This document shows, one piece after another, positions 7,933 through 15,300 of a stretch of 64,000 bases of DNA. The DNA lies in NCBI GenBank assembly GCA_028283825.1, contig JAPWJW010000001.1, positions 434,001 through 498,000 of the forward strand, in the 5' to 3' direction. The DNA is from Azospirillaceae bacterium (GTDB taxonomy: Bacteria; Pseudomonadota; Alphaproteobacteria; Azospirillales; Azospirillaceae). Position 1 is the first letter of the stretch. The number at the start of each line of letters is the position of its first letter. Both the position numbers and the translations under genes were made by a program. The notes below the pieces were generated by a model, which saw only the letters and a program-made list of their open reading frames with translations, was not told where the DNA came from and searched no databases.

Positions 7933-8826
7933 CTAGCGCCGGCGCATGATCAGTTGATTGACGTCGGGATCGAAGTTGCTGTCCCGGCCCAGCCACGGCG
8001 GGCGTGGCATGTGGGGGGAGGCGTGCACATTGTACTGTGCCGACAGCACCAGGCCGCCGGCACCAGCCGTCCCCAGCCGCCGCTTATGGAAGCCGGCGGT
8101 ATCGGCGATGAAACGCGTGCCGGCCGGCCCGGCCAGGGCGGTGGCCTTGTCCACGCCGAAGAGGCGATGGACCAGGACATCCTCGCAGGGCCACGCCACC
8201 GCCAGGCGCGAATCGCGGTGGCTGCCCCGCACGAAGACGAAGGCGCCATCCTCCGGCACATCCGTCAGGTGGAAGAACAGGGTGAAGCCCTTCAGCGTGT
8301 CCCAGGCGCGACGGTATCCCGGCGCCGGCGCGGCCCCGTCGGTCCAGCCACAGCGCACGGCGTCCAGCACCGGCTTGCAGCCCAGGTACACCTCCGCCAT
8401 GTCCAGCAGGGTGGAATCGTTCAGCAGCGACAGCACGTGCGGCGCCGCCAGGACGTCCGCCGCCGCATAAGACGCCGTACCCGTCCCGTCGGCGACAGGG
8501 CGGGGCAGGCTGTCGAAATGGGCGCGGATCTCGGCCAGGCGGTCACCGCCCAGCGGCGGCAGGGTCACCAGGCCTTGCCAGGCCAGATCCCGCGCCCAGG
8601 ACCGCGCCACGTTGGACGGGCTGGGCCACAGCGACTTGGCCTGGAAGAAGGCCACCACGCCCGCCAGGGCGTCCCGCACCCCAGGCGACCAGACCAGGGG
8701 CTGCAGGTCGTAGGCGGCCAGCCGCCAGTCGGACTGCGCCCGCTCCTGGAAGGCCCGGAAGAACGGGATGCGCGCGCGCAGGCGATCCATCCACCCGATG
8801 CGACCTCCGTTCACCGCGCCCATCAT
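7933..8826 (-). CDS. PhyH-fold (phytanoyl-CoA dioxygenase family) protein, probable pseudoenzyme
   Basis: 297 residues. The C-terminal half matches the PhyH jelly roll: LFFHLTDVPEDGAFVFVRGS, then FIADTAGFHKRRLG and LSAQYNVH. In active Fe(II)/2-oxoglutarate members an HxD motif lies 14 residues before the LTDV strand; here that position reads Arg172-Arg173-Ala174, so two of the three iron ligands appear missing, while distal His247 remains. A non-catalytic role is inferred. The start is ambiguous: ATG 8826 lies in a 17-base tandem duplication, and in-frame ATG 8790 has GGAGGT 12 bases upstream. It sits between an amidohydrolase and a DUF6624-like gene on the same strand. Confidence 0.7.
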   Translation of the reverse strand: MMGAVNGGRIGWMDRLRARIPFFRAFQERAQSDWRLAAYDLQPLVWSPGVRDALAGVVAFFQAKSLWPSPSNVARSWARDLAWQGLVTLPPLGGDRLAEIRAHFDSLPRPVADGTGTASYAAADVLAAPHVLSLLNDSTLLDMAEVYLGCKPVLDAVRCGWTDGAAPAPGYRRAWDTLKGFTLFFHLTDVPEDGAFVFVRGSHRDSRLAVAWPCEDVLVHRLFGVDKATALAGPAGTRFIADTAGFHKRRLGTAGAGGLVLSAQYNVHASPHMPRPPWLGRDSNFDPDVNQLIMRRR

Positions 8827-8844
8827 CTCACCGCGCCCATCATC
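8811..8844. repeat. 17-base perfect tandem duplication at a gene start
   Basis: TCACCGCGCCCATCATC occurs twice in direct succession (8811-8827 and 8828-8844). The unit contains the minus-strand ATGATG of the PhyH-fold gene, so the upstream copy repeats the start codons out of frame with the gene. Confidence 0.85.
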
Positions 8845-8871
8845 GCCTCCGTCACCCGGGGCCGGCCATCG

Positions 8872-10209
8872 TCACAGGGTGGGCCGGCCGTCGGCCTTGT
8901 AGACCACGCCACCCTTCATGACAAACCGCACCTGTTCCATCAACTCCAGATGGGTCAGGGGGTCGCCGGCCACGGCGATCAGGTCGGCGAAACGGCCGGG
9001 CTGCACCGTGCCGATGCGGTCCGACGCGCCGACCAGGTCGGCGGCGTTGCGGGTGGCGAACATCAGGGTGTCGGCCGGGGTCACGCCGGCCTCCGCCAGC
9101 AAGGCGAATTCGCGGGCGTGGTCGCCCTCGCCGATGTCGGTGCCGTAGGCGATCTTGACCCCCGCCTTGTAGGCCAGCGGCAGGTTGCGCTTCGGGATGG
9201 CGTCGTTGGCCAGTTCCTTTTCCGCCGTCCCCGGGGGCAGCAGTTCGGGATGTTCCTGGGCGGCCTTCATGAACACGTCGTAGACGGTCAGGGTGGGCAC
9301 CAGGTAGGTGCCGTGCGCCTTCATGGCCTTCACCGCCTCGGCATCCGCGAACGATCCGTGCTCAATGGAATCGACGCCGGCGTTCACGGTGTTGATGATG
9401 GCCTGGGACGGATAGGTGTGGGCCGCCACCTTGAGCCCCAAGCTGTGGGCCATGTCGATGGTGGCCTTGATCTCCTCATTCGTCATCAGCTGGGCCCGGG
9501 GGTCGTCGCCCGTGCTGGCGATGCCGCCGGACGGCATGATCTTGATCAGGTCGGCGCCGCGCTTGTGGTGTTCGCGCACCCGCAGGCGCGCCATGTCCGG
9601 CGTGTCGACGATGCCGTTTTCCCAATCGGGATGGTGCAAGCGGGAATCGAAGCCGTTGGACGGGTCGCCATGGCCGCCGGTGGGGCCCAGCGGTTCCAGC
9701 GATACCCACAGGCGCGGGCCCGGCACCTTGCCCGCGTTGATGGCGTTGCGCAGGGACACCGTGTCATCCCCGCCGCCCACGTCCCGGGCGCTGGTGAACC
9801 CCTGCAGCAGCAGGGCGCGGGCGAAGACGGCGCCGTCCAGCACGGCGTCCACCGCGTTGTGGGTCATCATGTCCTCCACCGCGTTGACCTGGCTGGGCAG
9901 CTTGGCGGAGATGTGGATGTGGCAGTCGATCAGGCCGGGCAGGACCGTCTGGTCCTTCAGGTCGATCACCGTGGCGCCGGGGTGGGCGACGTAGCCGGCC
10001 TCCACCGCCACCACCTTGCCGCCCTGCACCACGATGGTGACCTGGTGGCGCGGGGTGAAGGTGACGCCATCGATCAGCGAACCGGCGTAGACCACGGTAT
10101 CGTGGGGCACCGTGTCTTCCGCACGCGCCGTCGTTGCCATCGTCGCCATCGCCGTGCCGGACAGCATCACGGCCGCCAGCCGGCACCGCCACCCCATCGC
10201 AATCCCCAT
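8872..10209 (-). CDS. Exported metal-dependent amidohydrolase
   Basis: 445 residues with a signal peptide (cleavage near TTARAED). It is of the imidazolonepropionase/prolidase-like amidohydrolase group: HIH at residues 97-99, the probable carboxylated Lys in LIKIMPSGG, His in VAAHTYPSQ and IEHGSFAD, and Asp in KIAYGTDIGEGDHAREF. These are the ligands of a binuclear metal centre in a TIM barrel. Homologues hydrolyse Xaa-Pro dipeptides, cyclic imides or aryl amides, usually in the periplasm; the substrate here is unknown. ATG 10209 has AGGGGA 9 bases upstream, better than the GTG at 10215. First gene of a probable three-gene operon (45 bases to the next). Confidence 0.88.
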   Translation of the reverse strand: MGIAMGWRCRLAAVMLSGTAMATMATTARAEDTVPHDTVVYAGSLIDGVTFTPRHQVTIVVQGGKVVAVEAGYVAHPGATVIDLKDQTVLPGLIDCHIHISAKLPSQVNAVEDMMTHNAVDAVLDGAVFARALLLQGFTSARDVGGGDDTVSLRNAINAGKVPGPRLWVSLEPLGPTGGHGDPSNGFDSRLHHPDWENGIVDTPDMARLRVREHHKRGADLIKIMPSGGIASTGDDPRAQLMTNEEIKATIDMAHSLGLKVAAHTYPSQAIINTVNAGVDSIEHGSFADAEAVKAMKAHGTYLVPTLTVYDVFMKAAQEHPELLPPGTAEKELANDAIPKRNLPLAYKAGVKIAYGTDIGEGDHAREFALLAEAGVTPADTLMFATRNAADLVGASDRIGTVQPGRFADLIAVAGDPLTHLELMEQVRFVMKGGVVYKADGRPTL

Positions 10210-10361
10210 CGTCACATATCCCCTGCGGACTTTTTGTTGATGCGGCCACCGTAGCCGTCAGCCGGGCGCACCCGCAACCGCCATCCATGCCAAGTCATTG
10301 CCAAATACAGGGCGATCATGTGTTTTAGCGGCGCCCCTGACGCAGGACACCGACCGCCGCC

Positions 10362-10901
10362 ATGACCACGCCCCCTCCCCCGCCGCCGCCCGGCATCCAC
10401 ATCCGCGACGCCACCCAGGCCGACCTGCCGCGAATCGTGGAGATCCTGAACCACGCCATCGTCCACACCACGGCGGTGTGGAGCCTGGAGCCCACCAGCG
10501 TGGCGGCGCGCACACCCTGGCTGGCGGAACGCCAGGCCAAGGGTTTCCCCGTCCTGGTGGCGACGGACGGGCCAGACGCCCCGCCGGGTGAGATCCTGGG
10601 CTTCGCCTCCTACGGCGATTTCCGGCCCTTCGCCGGCTATCTGCACACGGTGGAGAATTCGCTGTACGTGGATGCGGCGGCACGCGGCCGGGGCATCGGC
10701 CACGCCCTGCTGGCGGCCCTGCTGAAGCGCGCCGAGGCCGCCGGCCTGCACGCCATGATCGCCGGCATCGAGGCCGGCAATGAGACCAGCATCCGCCTGC
10801 ACGAACGCTTCGGCTTCACCGAGACCGGGCGCCTGCCCCAGGTGGGACGCAAGTTCGACCGCTGGTTGGATCTGGTGTTCCTGCAGAAGATATTCGATTA
10901 A
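10362..10901 (+). CDS. GNAT acetyltransferase, phosphinothricin/methionine-sulfoximine type
   Basis: 179 residues. After a poly-Pro start it shows IRDATQADLPRIVEILNHAI and then SLYVDAAARGRGIGHALLAAL, the acetyl-CoA loop (RGRGIG), and the family ending GNETSIRLHERFGFTETGRL with KFDRWLDLVFLQK. This is the pattern of PAT/Bar and MddA/YncA enzymes that N-acetylate phosphinothricin, methionine sulfoximine or related amino-acid analogues. ATG 10362 is chosen because the domain starts within 15 residues. Divergent from the amidohydrolase gene; a structured repeat follows directly. Confidence 0.88.
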   Translation: MTTPPPPPPPGIHIRDATQADLPRIVEILNHAIVHTTAVWSLEPTSVAARTPWLAERQAKGFPVLVATDGPDAPPGEILGFASYGDFRPFAGYLHTVENSLYVDAAARGRGIGHALLAALLKRAEAAGLHAMIAGIEAGNETSIRLHERFGFTETGRLPQVGRKFDRWLDLVFLQKIFD

Positions 10902-10918
10902 TAAGTTTGGTCTTTCGT

Positions 10919-11049
10919 CCCCTCAAGCGCCGGGCGCCGACATCCGTCGGCTTGGCTGATCCTCGCATTTCAGTCCGCTGACGCTCCCCAAAATGCTCCG
11001 GCAGACGCCGTCGCGTCCTACGGCAGCATGAGACTCCGGCTCATGCCGC
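10919..11049 (-). repeat. Five-stem intergenic repeat, copy 5
   Basis: Minus orientation. Read on its own strand: stem 0 GGCGGCATGAG/CTCATGCTGCC, stem 1 GGACGC/GCGTCT (one G-U), stem 2 GCATTT/AAATGC, stem 3 GCCGAC/GTCGGC with loop GGAT. The stem 2 and stem 3 arms are unique to this copy yet fully paired. No fifth hairpin. Confidence 0.9.
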
Positions 11050-11096
11050 CGATGATCCCCAGGTCTCCCTGTCACCTTTGCAGGATCCCCACGCCC

Positions 11097-11723
11097 ATGG
11101 AAATCCACGCCCCGGAAAGCCCCATCCATTCCCTCAAGGAATTCGCCGTCCACATCGGCGTGGTCACCATCGGCATCCTGATCGCCCTGGGCCTGGAACA
11201 GGCGGTGGAGGCCTATCACCGCCACGAGTTGGCGCATGAGGCGGTGGAAAGCTTCCATGCGGAACTGAAAGACAACAGCGACGCGATCAGCGCCGTGCTG
11301 GCCGATTTCGCCGACAACGACGCCCGCGCGGAACGGGATATCGCCCTGCTGACCAGCCCGCAGGCGGCCGAGGGCGAGTTGCTGAAGTACCCCAACCTGC
11401 GCCTGGACCTGCTATCCACCGCCAGTTGGGACACGGCCATCGCCACCCATGCCCTGGCCGAAATCCCCTATGCCCAGGTCCGCGCCTACACCGACGCCTA
11501 CAACACGGTGCGCCTGTTCATGGAGGAGGAGAAAGCACAGTTGGCCGACTGGCAGACCCTGCGCGTCTACGGCGACGCCCCCGCCCAGATCGATCCGGCA
11601 CAGCGCCAGGCGCTGGTCCAGCGGCTGCGGGCCTACCGCAACTACGTCATCGTGCTGAACCTGGCCGGCAAAAGCGCTTTGGAGTCCATCGCCAAAGCCA
11701 CCGGCGAAGCCAAAGGGCACTGA
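11097..11723 (+). CDS. Single-pass membrane protein of unknown function
   Basis: 208 residues. A short cytosolic start (MEIHAPESPIHSLKEFAVH) leads into one transmembrane helix (about residues 23-42, IGVVTIGILIALGLEQAV), followed by a helical, charged domain with coiled-coil character (HRHELAHEAVESFHAEL, FADNDARAERDIALL). Similar proteins starting with MEIH-PxxPIHSxK are common in Caulobacter-like and sphingomonad genomes, without a known role. ATG 11097 has GCAGGAT upstream and gives the conserved N-terminus; upstream ATGs fall in the repeat. Confidence 0.7.
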   Translation: MEIHAPESPIHSLKEFAVHIGVVTIGILIALGLEQAVEAYHRHELAHEAVESFHAELKDNSDAISAVLADFADNDARAERDIALLTSPQAAEGELLKYPNLRLDLLSTASWDTAIATHALAEIPYAQVRAYTDAYNTVRLFMEEEKAQLADWQTLRVYGDAPAQIDPAQRQALVQRLRAYRNYVIVLNLAGKSALESIAKATGEAKGH

Positions 11724-11730
11724 TACGCGT

Positions 11731-11862
11731 GGCCTTTGATCTTGACCGATCAAAGGCCCCCTCAAGCGCCGGGCGCCAGCATCCGCTGGCTGGGCTGATC
11801 CTCGCTTTCCAGTCCGCTCCGCTCCCCGGAAAGCTCCGGCGGCCGCAGTCGCGGCCTACAGC
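11731..11862 (-). repeat. Five-stem intergenic repeat, copy 6 (no stem 0)
   Basis: Minus orientation, between convergent genes. Its fifth hairpin (11731-11758) is base-for-base identical to that of copy 4. Stem 1 GGCCGC/GCGGCC with loop GACT, stem 2 GCTTTCC/GGAAAGC, stem 3 GCCAGC/GCTGGC. The element stops after TGTAG, 6 bases before the stop codon of the neighbouring regulator gene, so stem 0 is absent. Confidence 0.9.
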
Positions 11863-11868
11863 CCCCGA

Positions 11869-13311
11869 TCAGCTGGTCGGCGGCCCGATGTAGCTGGACA
11901 GGCCGCGGATGTTCTCATCCACCACCAGGCGGTGGTTCAGGGGTGGGAAGGCGCGCTGGGTGCAGTCCAGGCGGGGACAGAGGCGGCAGTTGGTGCCCAC
12001 CGGTGTCGCCTGCCCCCCCGCCAGATCCATGCCGTCGGCGTAGATCAGCTGGTGGGCCTGGCTGCCCTCGCACCCCAGGCTGAGGGCGAACTGCCGCGGC
12101 ACGCTTTTCCACCCGCCGGCCTTGCTGAGGGTGCGGGCGATGGCGAAATAGTTGGTGCCGTCGGGCATGCGCATCAGCTGGGTCAGGATCTGTCCCGGAT
12201 TGCGGAAGGCCTGGTGCACGGTCCAGCGCGGGCAGCCGCCGCCGAAGCGCGCCATGTGGAAGCCGGGCACGGCGCTGAAACGTTTGGAGATGTTGCCCGC
12301 CGGGTCCACCCGCACCAGGAAGAAGGGCACGCCCTTGGCCCCCGGCCGCTGCAGGGTCGTCAGGCGGTGGCAGACCTGTTCGAAGCTGGCGACGAAGCGG
12401 TGCATCAGCACCTCGATGTCATACCGCGCGGACTTCGCCGCCTCCAGGAAGCGGCCGTAGGGCATCATGACGGATGCCGCGAAATATCCCGCCAGGACGA
12501 TGCGGGCCAGCTGACGCGACTCCTCGGCAACCATGTTGGCCTTCTCCACCGTGGCGCCCAGCAGGTCACGGTGGCGCATCAGCGCCACCTGCACCGCCAG
12601 CTGGAAGGTGCGGCCCGCCGGCGGCAGCATTTCGGAGATCAGCACGCGGCGGGAATGGCGGTCGTAGCGGCGCACCGTCTCACCCATCACCTCCACCGGC
12701 ATCAGCTTGACCGTCAGGCCGTGCGCCTTGTGCACGAAGCGGGAGAGGGAGCCGTAGAGGTCGCCCGAATCCAGGTCGGCATCGAACCACAACGTTTCCG
12801 CCGCCAGTTCCAGTTCGGGGAAATGGTTGTTCTGGTCCTGGAAGAATTCCCCCACCTCATCCTGGGCGAAGTGCTGGCCGGCCGCCTGCGGCTGTTCACG
12901 GTCGCGGTGGTCCACCTTCTCCGCCAGCGCCTGCACATCCTCGCGCGCCTCCAGATAGGCGCGGTAGAGGGTGACGACCGCCTGGCCCAGGGTGGGGGCG
13001 ACGGCCGCCAGTTCCTTCATGTCCTGGTTCTTGATGTCGTTGTGGTCGAACAGCGGGTCGGCGAACACCTCGCGCAGGCCGGCCACCAGCCGCACCTCGT
13101 CATCCTCGGCAAAGGTGGACAGGTCGACATCGAAGGTCTGGCCGATCTTCAGCAGCAGGGTGACGGTCAGTGGCCGCTGATTGCCCTCGATCAGATTGAG
13201 GTAGGAGGGGGAGATGCCCAGCATCTCCGCCATCTGGGCCTGGGTCAGGTGCAGGTCGCGCCGCAGGCGCCGCACCTTGTGGCCCAGCATCGCCTTCTTT
13301 TCAGCCGCCAT
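11869..13311 (-). CDS. ScfR/RamB-type XRE regulator of short-chain fatty acyl-CoA metabolism
   Basis: 480 residues. An XRE helix-turn-helix occupies about residues 9-63 (GHKVRRLRRDLHLTQAQMAEMLGIS, PSYLNLIEGNQRPLT), followed by an IrrE/ImmA-like peptidase-fold region (about 150-300; AAETLWFDADL, GRTFQLAVQVALMRHRDLLG) and a C-terminal Cys-rich part (GTNCRLCPRLDCTQRAFPP) typical of DUF2083. This architecture is that of RamB (Corynebacterium) and ScfR, which act with acyl-CoA ligands on glyoxylate-cycle genes. ATG 13311 is set by GGGAGG 7 bases upstream; ATG 13317 would leave only one base. It is divergent from aceA, its likely target. Confidence 0.88.
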   Translation of the reverse strand: MAAEKKAMLGHKVRRLRRDLHLTQAQMAEMLGISPSYLNLIEGNQRPLTVTLLLKIGQTFDVDLSTFAEDDEVRLVAGLREVFADPLFDHNDIKNQDMKELAAVAPTLGQAVVTLYRAYLEAREDVQALAEKVDHRDREQPQAAGQHFAQDEVGEFFQDQNNHFPELELAAETLWFDADLDSGDLYGSLSRFVHKAHGLTVKLMPVEVMGETVRRYDRHSRRVLISEMLPPAGRTFQLAVQVALMRHRDLLGATVEKANMVAEESRQLARIVLAGYFAASVMMPYGRFLEAAKSARYDIEVLMHRFVASFEQVCHRLTTLQRPGAKGVPFFLVRVDPAGNISKRFSAVPGFHMARFGGGCPRWTVHQAFRNPGQILTQLMRMPDGTNYFAIARTLSKAGGWKSVPRQFALSLGCEGSQAHQLIYADGMDLAGGQATPVGTNCRLCPRLDCTQRAFPPLNHRLVVDENIRGLSSYIGPPTS

Positions 13312-13395
13312 TCCCATACCTCCCGCGATCCGCGCCGGTGTTGCCCGGCTTCTTGTTCCAGACCCTTCCGCACTGCGCCGGAAGAGGTAAGTGAA

Positions 13396-13413
13396 TTTAC
13401 AAACTTTACAAGT
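13396..13413. promoter_or_regulatory. RamB-box-like operator between scfR-type gene and aceA
   Basis: The AT-rich stretch holds two direct TTTACAA units; AAACTTTACAAG at 13401-13412 matches the RamB box I recall from Corynebacterium, (A/G)AACTTTGCAAA, at all but two positions. It lies 85 bases upstream of the regulator start and about 220 bases from aceA. Binding by the neighbouring regulator is inferred. Confidence 0.45.
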
Positions 13414-13625
13414 TTTCATCCACAGACATTACAAGACATTACATGCTTACCACTTTTCAATCAAAGACTTATTGATCCGATTTACCAAATACCCCAAGTC
13501 TAATGCAGTGCAGTGAACGCGACGGACGCGGTGCGAACAAGGCGCCCATCGACGGTCACACCAACATTGCAGGGGCGACGGCCACGGGCGGCCCCCAAAG
13601 ACTTGCAAGAAAGGATGAAGCGACC

Positions 13626-14915
13626 ATGGCTCCGCTGGATCAAGGCACCACCCCCACCGACCTGAAGGCGCTGCATGCCCGCCGCTTCGAAGGTGTGAAG
13701 CGCGACTACACCGCCGACGACATCAAGCGCCTGTCCGGTTCGGTCAAGATCGAATACACGCTGGCCGAGCTGGGCGCCCGCCGCCTGTGGGAACTGCTGC
13801 ACACCCGTCCCTATGTCCACAGCCTGGGCGCCTTCACCGGCAACCAGGCCATGCAGATGGCCAGGGCCGGGCTGGAGGCGATTTACCTGTCCGGCTGGCA
13901 GGTCGCGGCCGACGCCAACCTGTCGGGCCAGATGTATCCGGACCAGAGCCTGTACCCGGCCAATTCGGTTCCCAGCGTCGTGAAGCGCATCAACAACGCC
14001 CTGCTGCGCGCCGACCAGATCCACCATGCCGAGGGCAAGGACAGCATCAACTGGATGGTGCCCATCGTGGCCGATGCCGAGGCCGGCTTCGGCGGCCCGC
14101 TGAACGCCTTCGAACTGATGAAGTCGATGATCGAGGCCGGTGCCGCCGGCGTCCATTTCGAAGACCAGCTGGCGTCGGAGAAGAAGTGCGGCCATCTGGG
14201 CGGCAAGGTCCTGATCCCCATCCAGCAGTTCATCCGCATCCTGAACGCCGCCCGCCTGGGCGCCGACGTTTCGGGCACCAGCACCCTGGTGGTGGCCCGC
14301 ACCGACGCCGAAAGCGCGCAGCTGATCACGTCGGACGTGGATGAGCGCGATCACCCCTTCATCGACCGCAACGACCGCACGGCGGAAGGCTTCTTCCGCA
14401 TCCGCAAGGGCATGGGTGTCGATTACTGCATCGCCCGCGGCCTGGCCTACGCCCCCTATGCGGACCTGCTGTGGTGGGAAACGTCCAAGCCCAACCTGGA
14501 CGACGCCCGCCGCTTCGCCGAGGCGGTGCACAAGCAGTTCCCGGGCAAGATGCTGGCCTATAACTGCTCCCCCAGCTTCAACTGGCGCGCCAACCTGGAC
14601 GAGGCGACCATCGCCCGCTTCCAGCAGGAACTGGGCGCCATGGGCTACAAGTTCCAGTTCATCACCCTGGCGGGTTTCCACTCGCTGAACTACGCCACCT
14701 TCGAACTGGCGCGCGGCTACAAGGAGCGCGGCATGGCCGCCTTCTCGGAGTTGCAGGAGAAGGAGTTCGCCGCCGTGGAGCAGGGCTTCACCGCGGTGAA
14801 GCACCAGCGCGAGGTCGGCACCGGCTATTTCGACGCCGTGTCCCTGGCGATCTCCGGCGGTACCAGCAGCACCACCGCCATGAAGGACTCGACCGAGACC
14901 GACCAGTTCCACTGA
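13626..14915 (+). CDS. aceA: Isocitrate lyase
   Basis: 429 residues, the usual length. It carries the catalytic signature [11 protein letters not shown] with Lys186-Lys187-Cys188-Gly189-His190, the upstream [20 protein letters not shown] metal/substrate loop, and NCSPSFNW further on. The enzyme splits isocitrate into succinate and glyoxylate, the first step of the glyoxylate bypass, for growth on acetate and fatty acids. ATG 13626 has AAAGGA 10 bases upstream. Malate synthase follows on the same strand after a 385-base gap full of hairpins, so the two may form one regulated unit with differential mRNA stability. Confidence 0.97.
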   Translation: MAPLDQGTTPTDLKALHARRFEGVKRDYTADDIKRLSGSVKIEYTLAELGARRLWELLHTRPYVHSLGAFTGNQAMQMARAGLEAIYLSGWQVAADANLSGQMYPDQSLYPANSVPSVVKRINNALLRADQIHHAEGKDSINWMVPIVADAEAGFGGPLNAFELMKSMIEAGAAGVHFEDQLASEKKCGHLGGKVLIPIQQFIRILNAARLGADVSGTSTLVVARTDAESAQLITSDVDERDHPFIDRNDRTAEGFFRIRKGMGVDYCIARGLAYAPYADLLWWETSKPNLDDARRFAEAVHKQFPGKMLAYNCSPSFNWRANLDEATIARFQQELGAMGYKFQFITLAGFHSLNYATFELARGYKERGMAAFSELQEKEFAAVEQGFTAVKHQREVGTGYFDAVSLAISGGTSSTTAMKDSTETDQFH

Positions 14916-14933
14916 GGTCTTCCGGTCCAGGAA

Positions 14934-15034
14934 CGGATGGTTCCAGGGAAAGGCCGACGCACCGTTCGCCTGGGACCATCCTTCGGGCGGCGGCGGGAGT
15001 AAACGACGCTGGAGCGTCCCGCCGCCACCCGGTT
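14934..15034 (+). terminator. Hairpin pair after aceA
   Basis: First a 13-base stem at 14934-14946/14970-14982 (GGATGGTTCCAGG with CCTGGGACCATCC, one mismatch), then GGCGGCGGGA...TCCCGCCGCC around AAACGACGCTGGAGCG at about 14988-15027. There is no long U-tract; the second hairpin is followed by GGTTTTCCCC. They may end or protect the aceA message. Confidence 0.6.
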
Positions 15035-15040
15035 TTCCCC

Positions 15041-15165
15041 TCAAGCAGCGGCGCCAAGCCGCTGTAGGCCCCGACCGGGGCCGCCGGTTTTCGGGGAGCG
15101 AAAGCGGACTGAAAGCCGAGGAAGCCCCAAGCCAGCCGATGCTGGCGCCCGGCGCTTGAGGGAAC
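15041..15165 (+). repeat. Five-stem intergenic repeat, copy 7
   Basis: Lies inside the aceA-malate synthase gap. Stem 0 CAGCGGC/GCCGCTG, stem 1 GGCCCC/GGGGCC, stem 2 GGTTTTC/GAAAGCC (one G-U), stem 3 GCCAGC/GCTGGC with loop CGAT. Preceded by CCCCTCAAG, which looks like the tail of an opposite copy. Confidence 0.88.
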
Positions 15166-15184
15166 ATTTACCGACCACGAGATC

Positions 15185-15271
15185 GGCAGGAAGGGCTCAG
15201 AGCCTTTCCTGCCCCTGAAGGGTGCGGCGGCGGGGTTTAACGACGCTGGAGCGTCCCGCCGCCGCACCCTT
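15185..15271 (+). repeat. Two hairpins before malate synthase, second a duplicate of the one after aceA
   Basis: GGCAGGAAGGGCT/AGCCTTTCCTGCC at 15185-15213 is followed at 15219-15271 by a long hairpin with GCGGCGGGG and CCCGCCGC arms around TTTAACGACGCTGGAGCGT. The loop and arms repeat the hairpin at 14988-15027 almost exactly, so this part was duplicated on either side of repeat copy 7. Confidence 0.75.
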
Positions 15272-15300
15272 CACCCTTCAAGAAAAACGGGAGAAGCATC

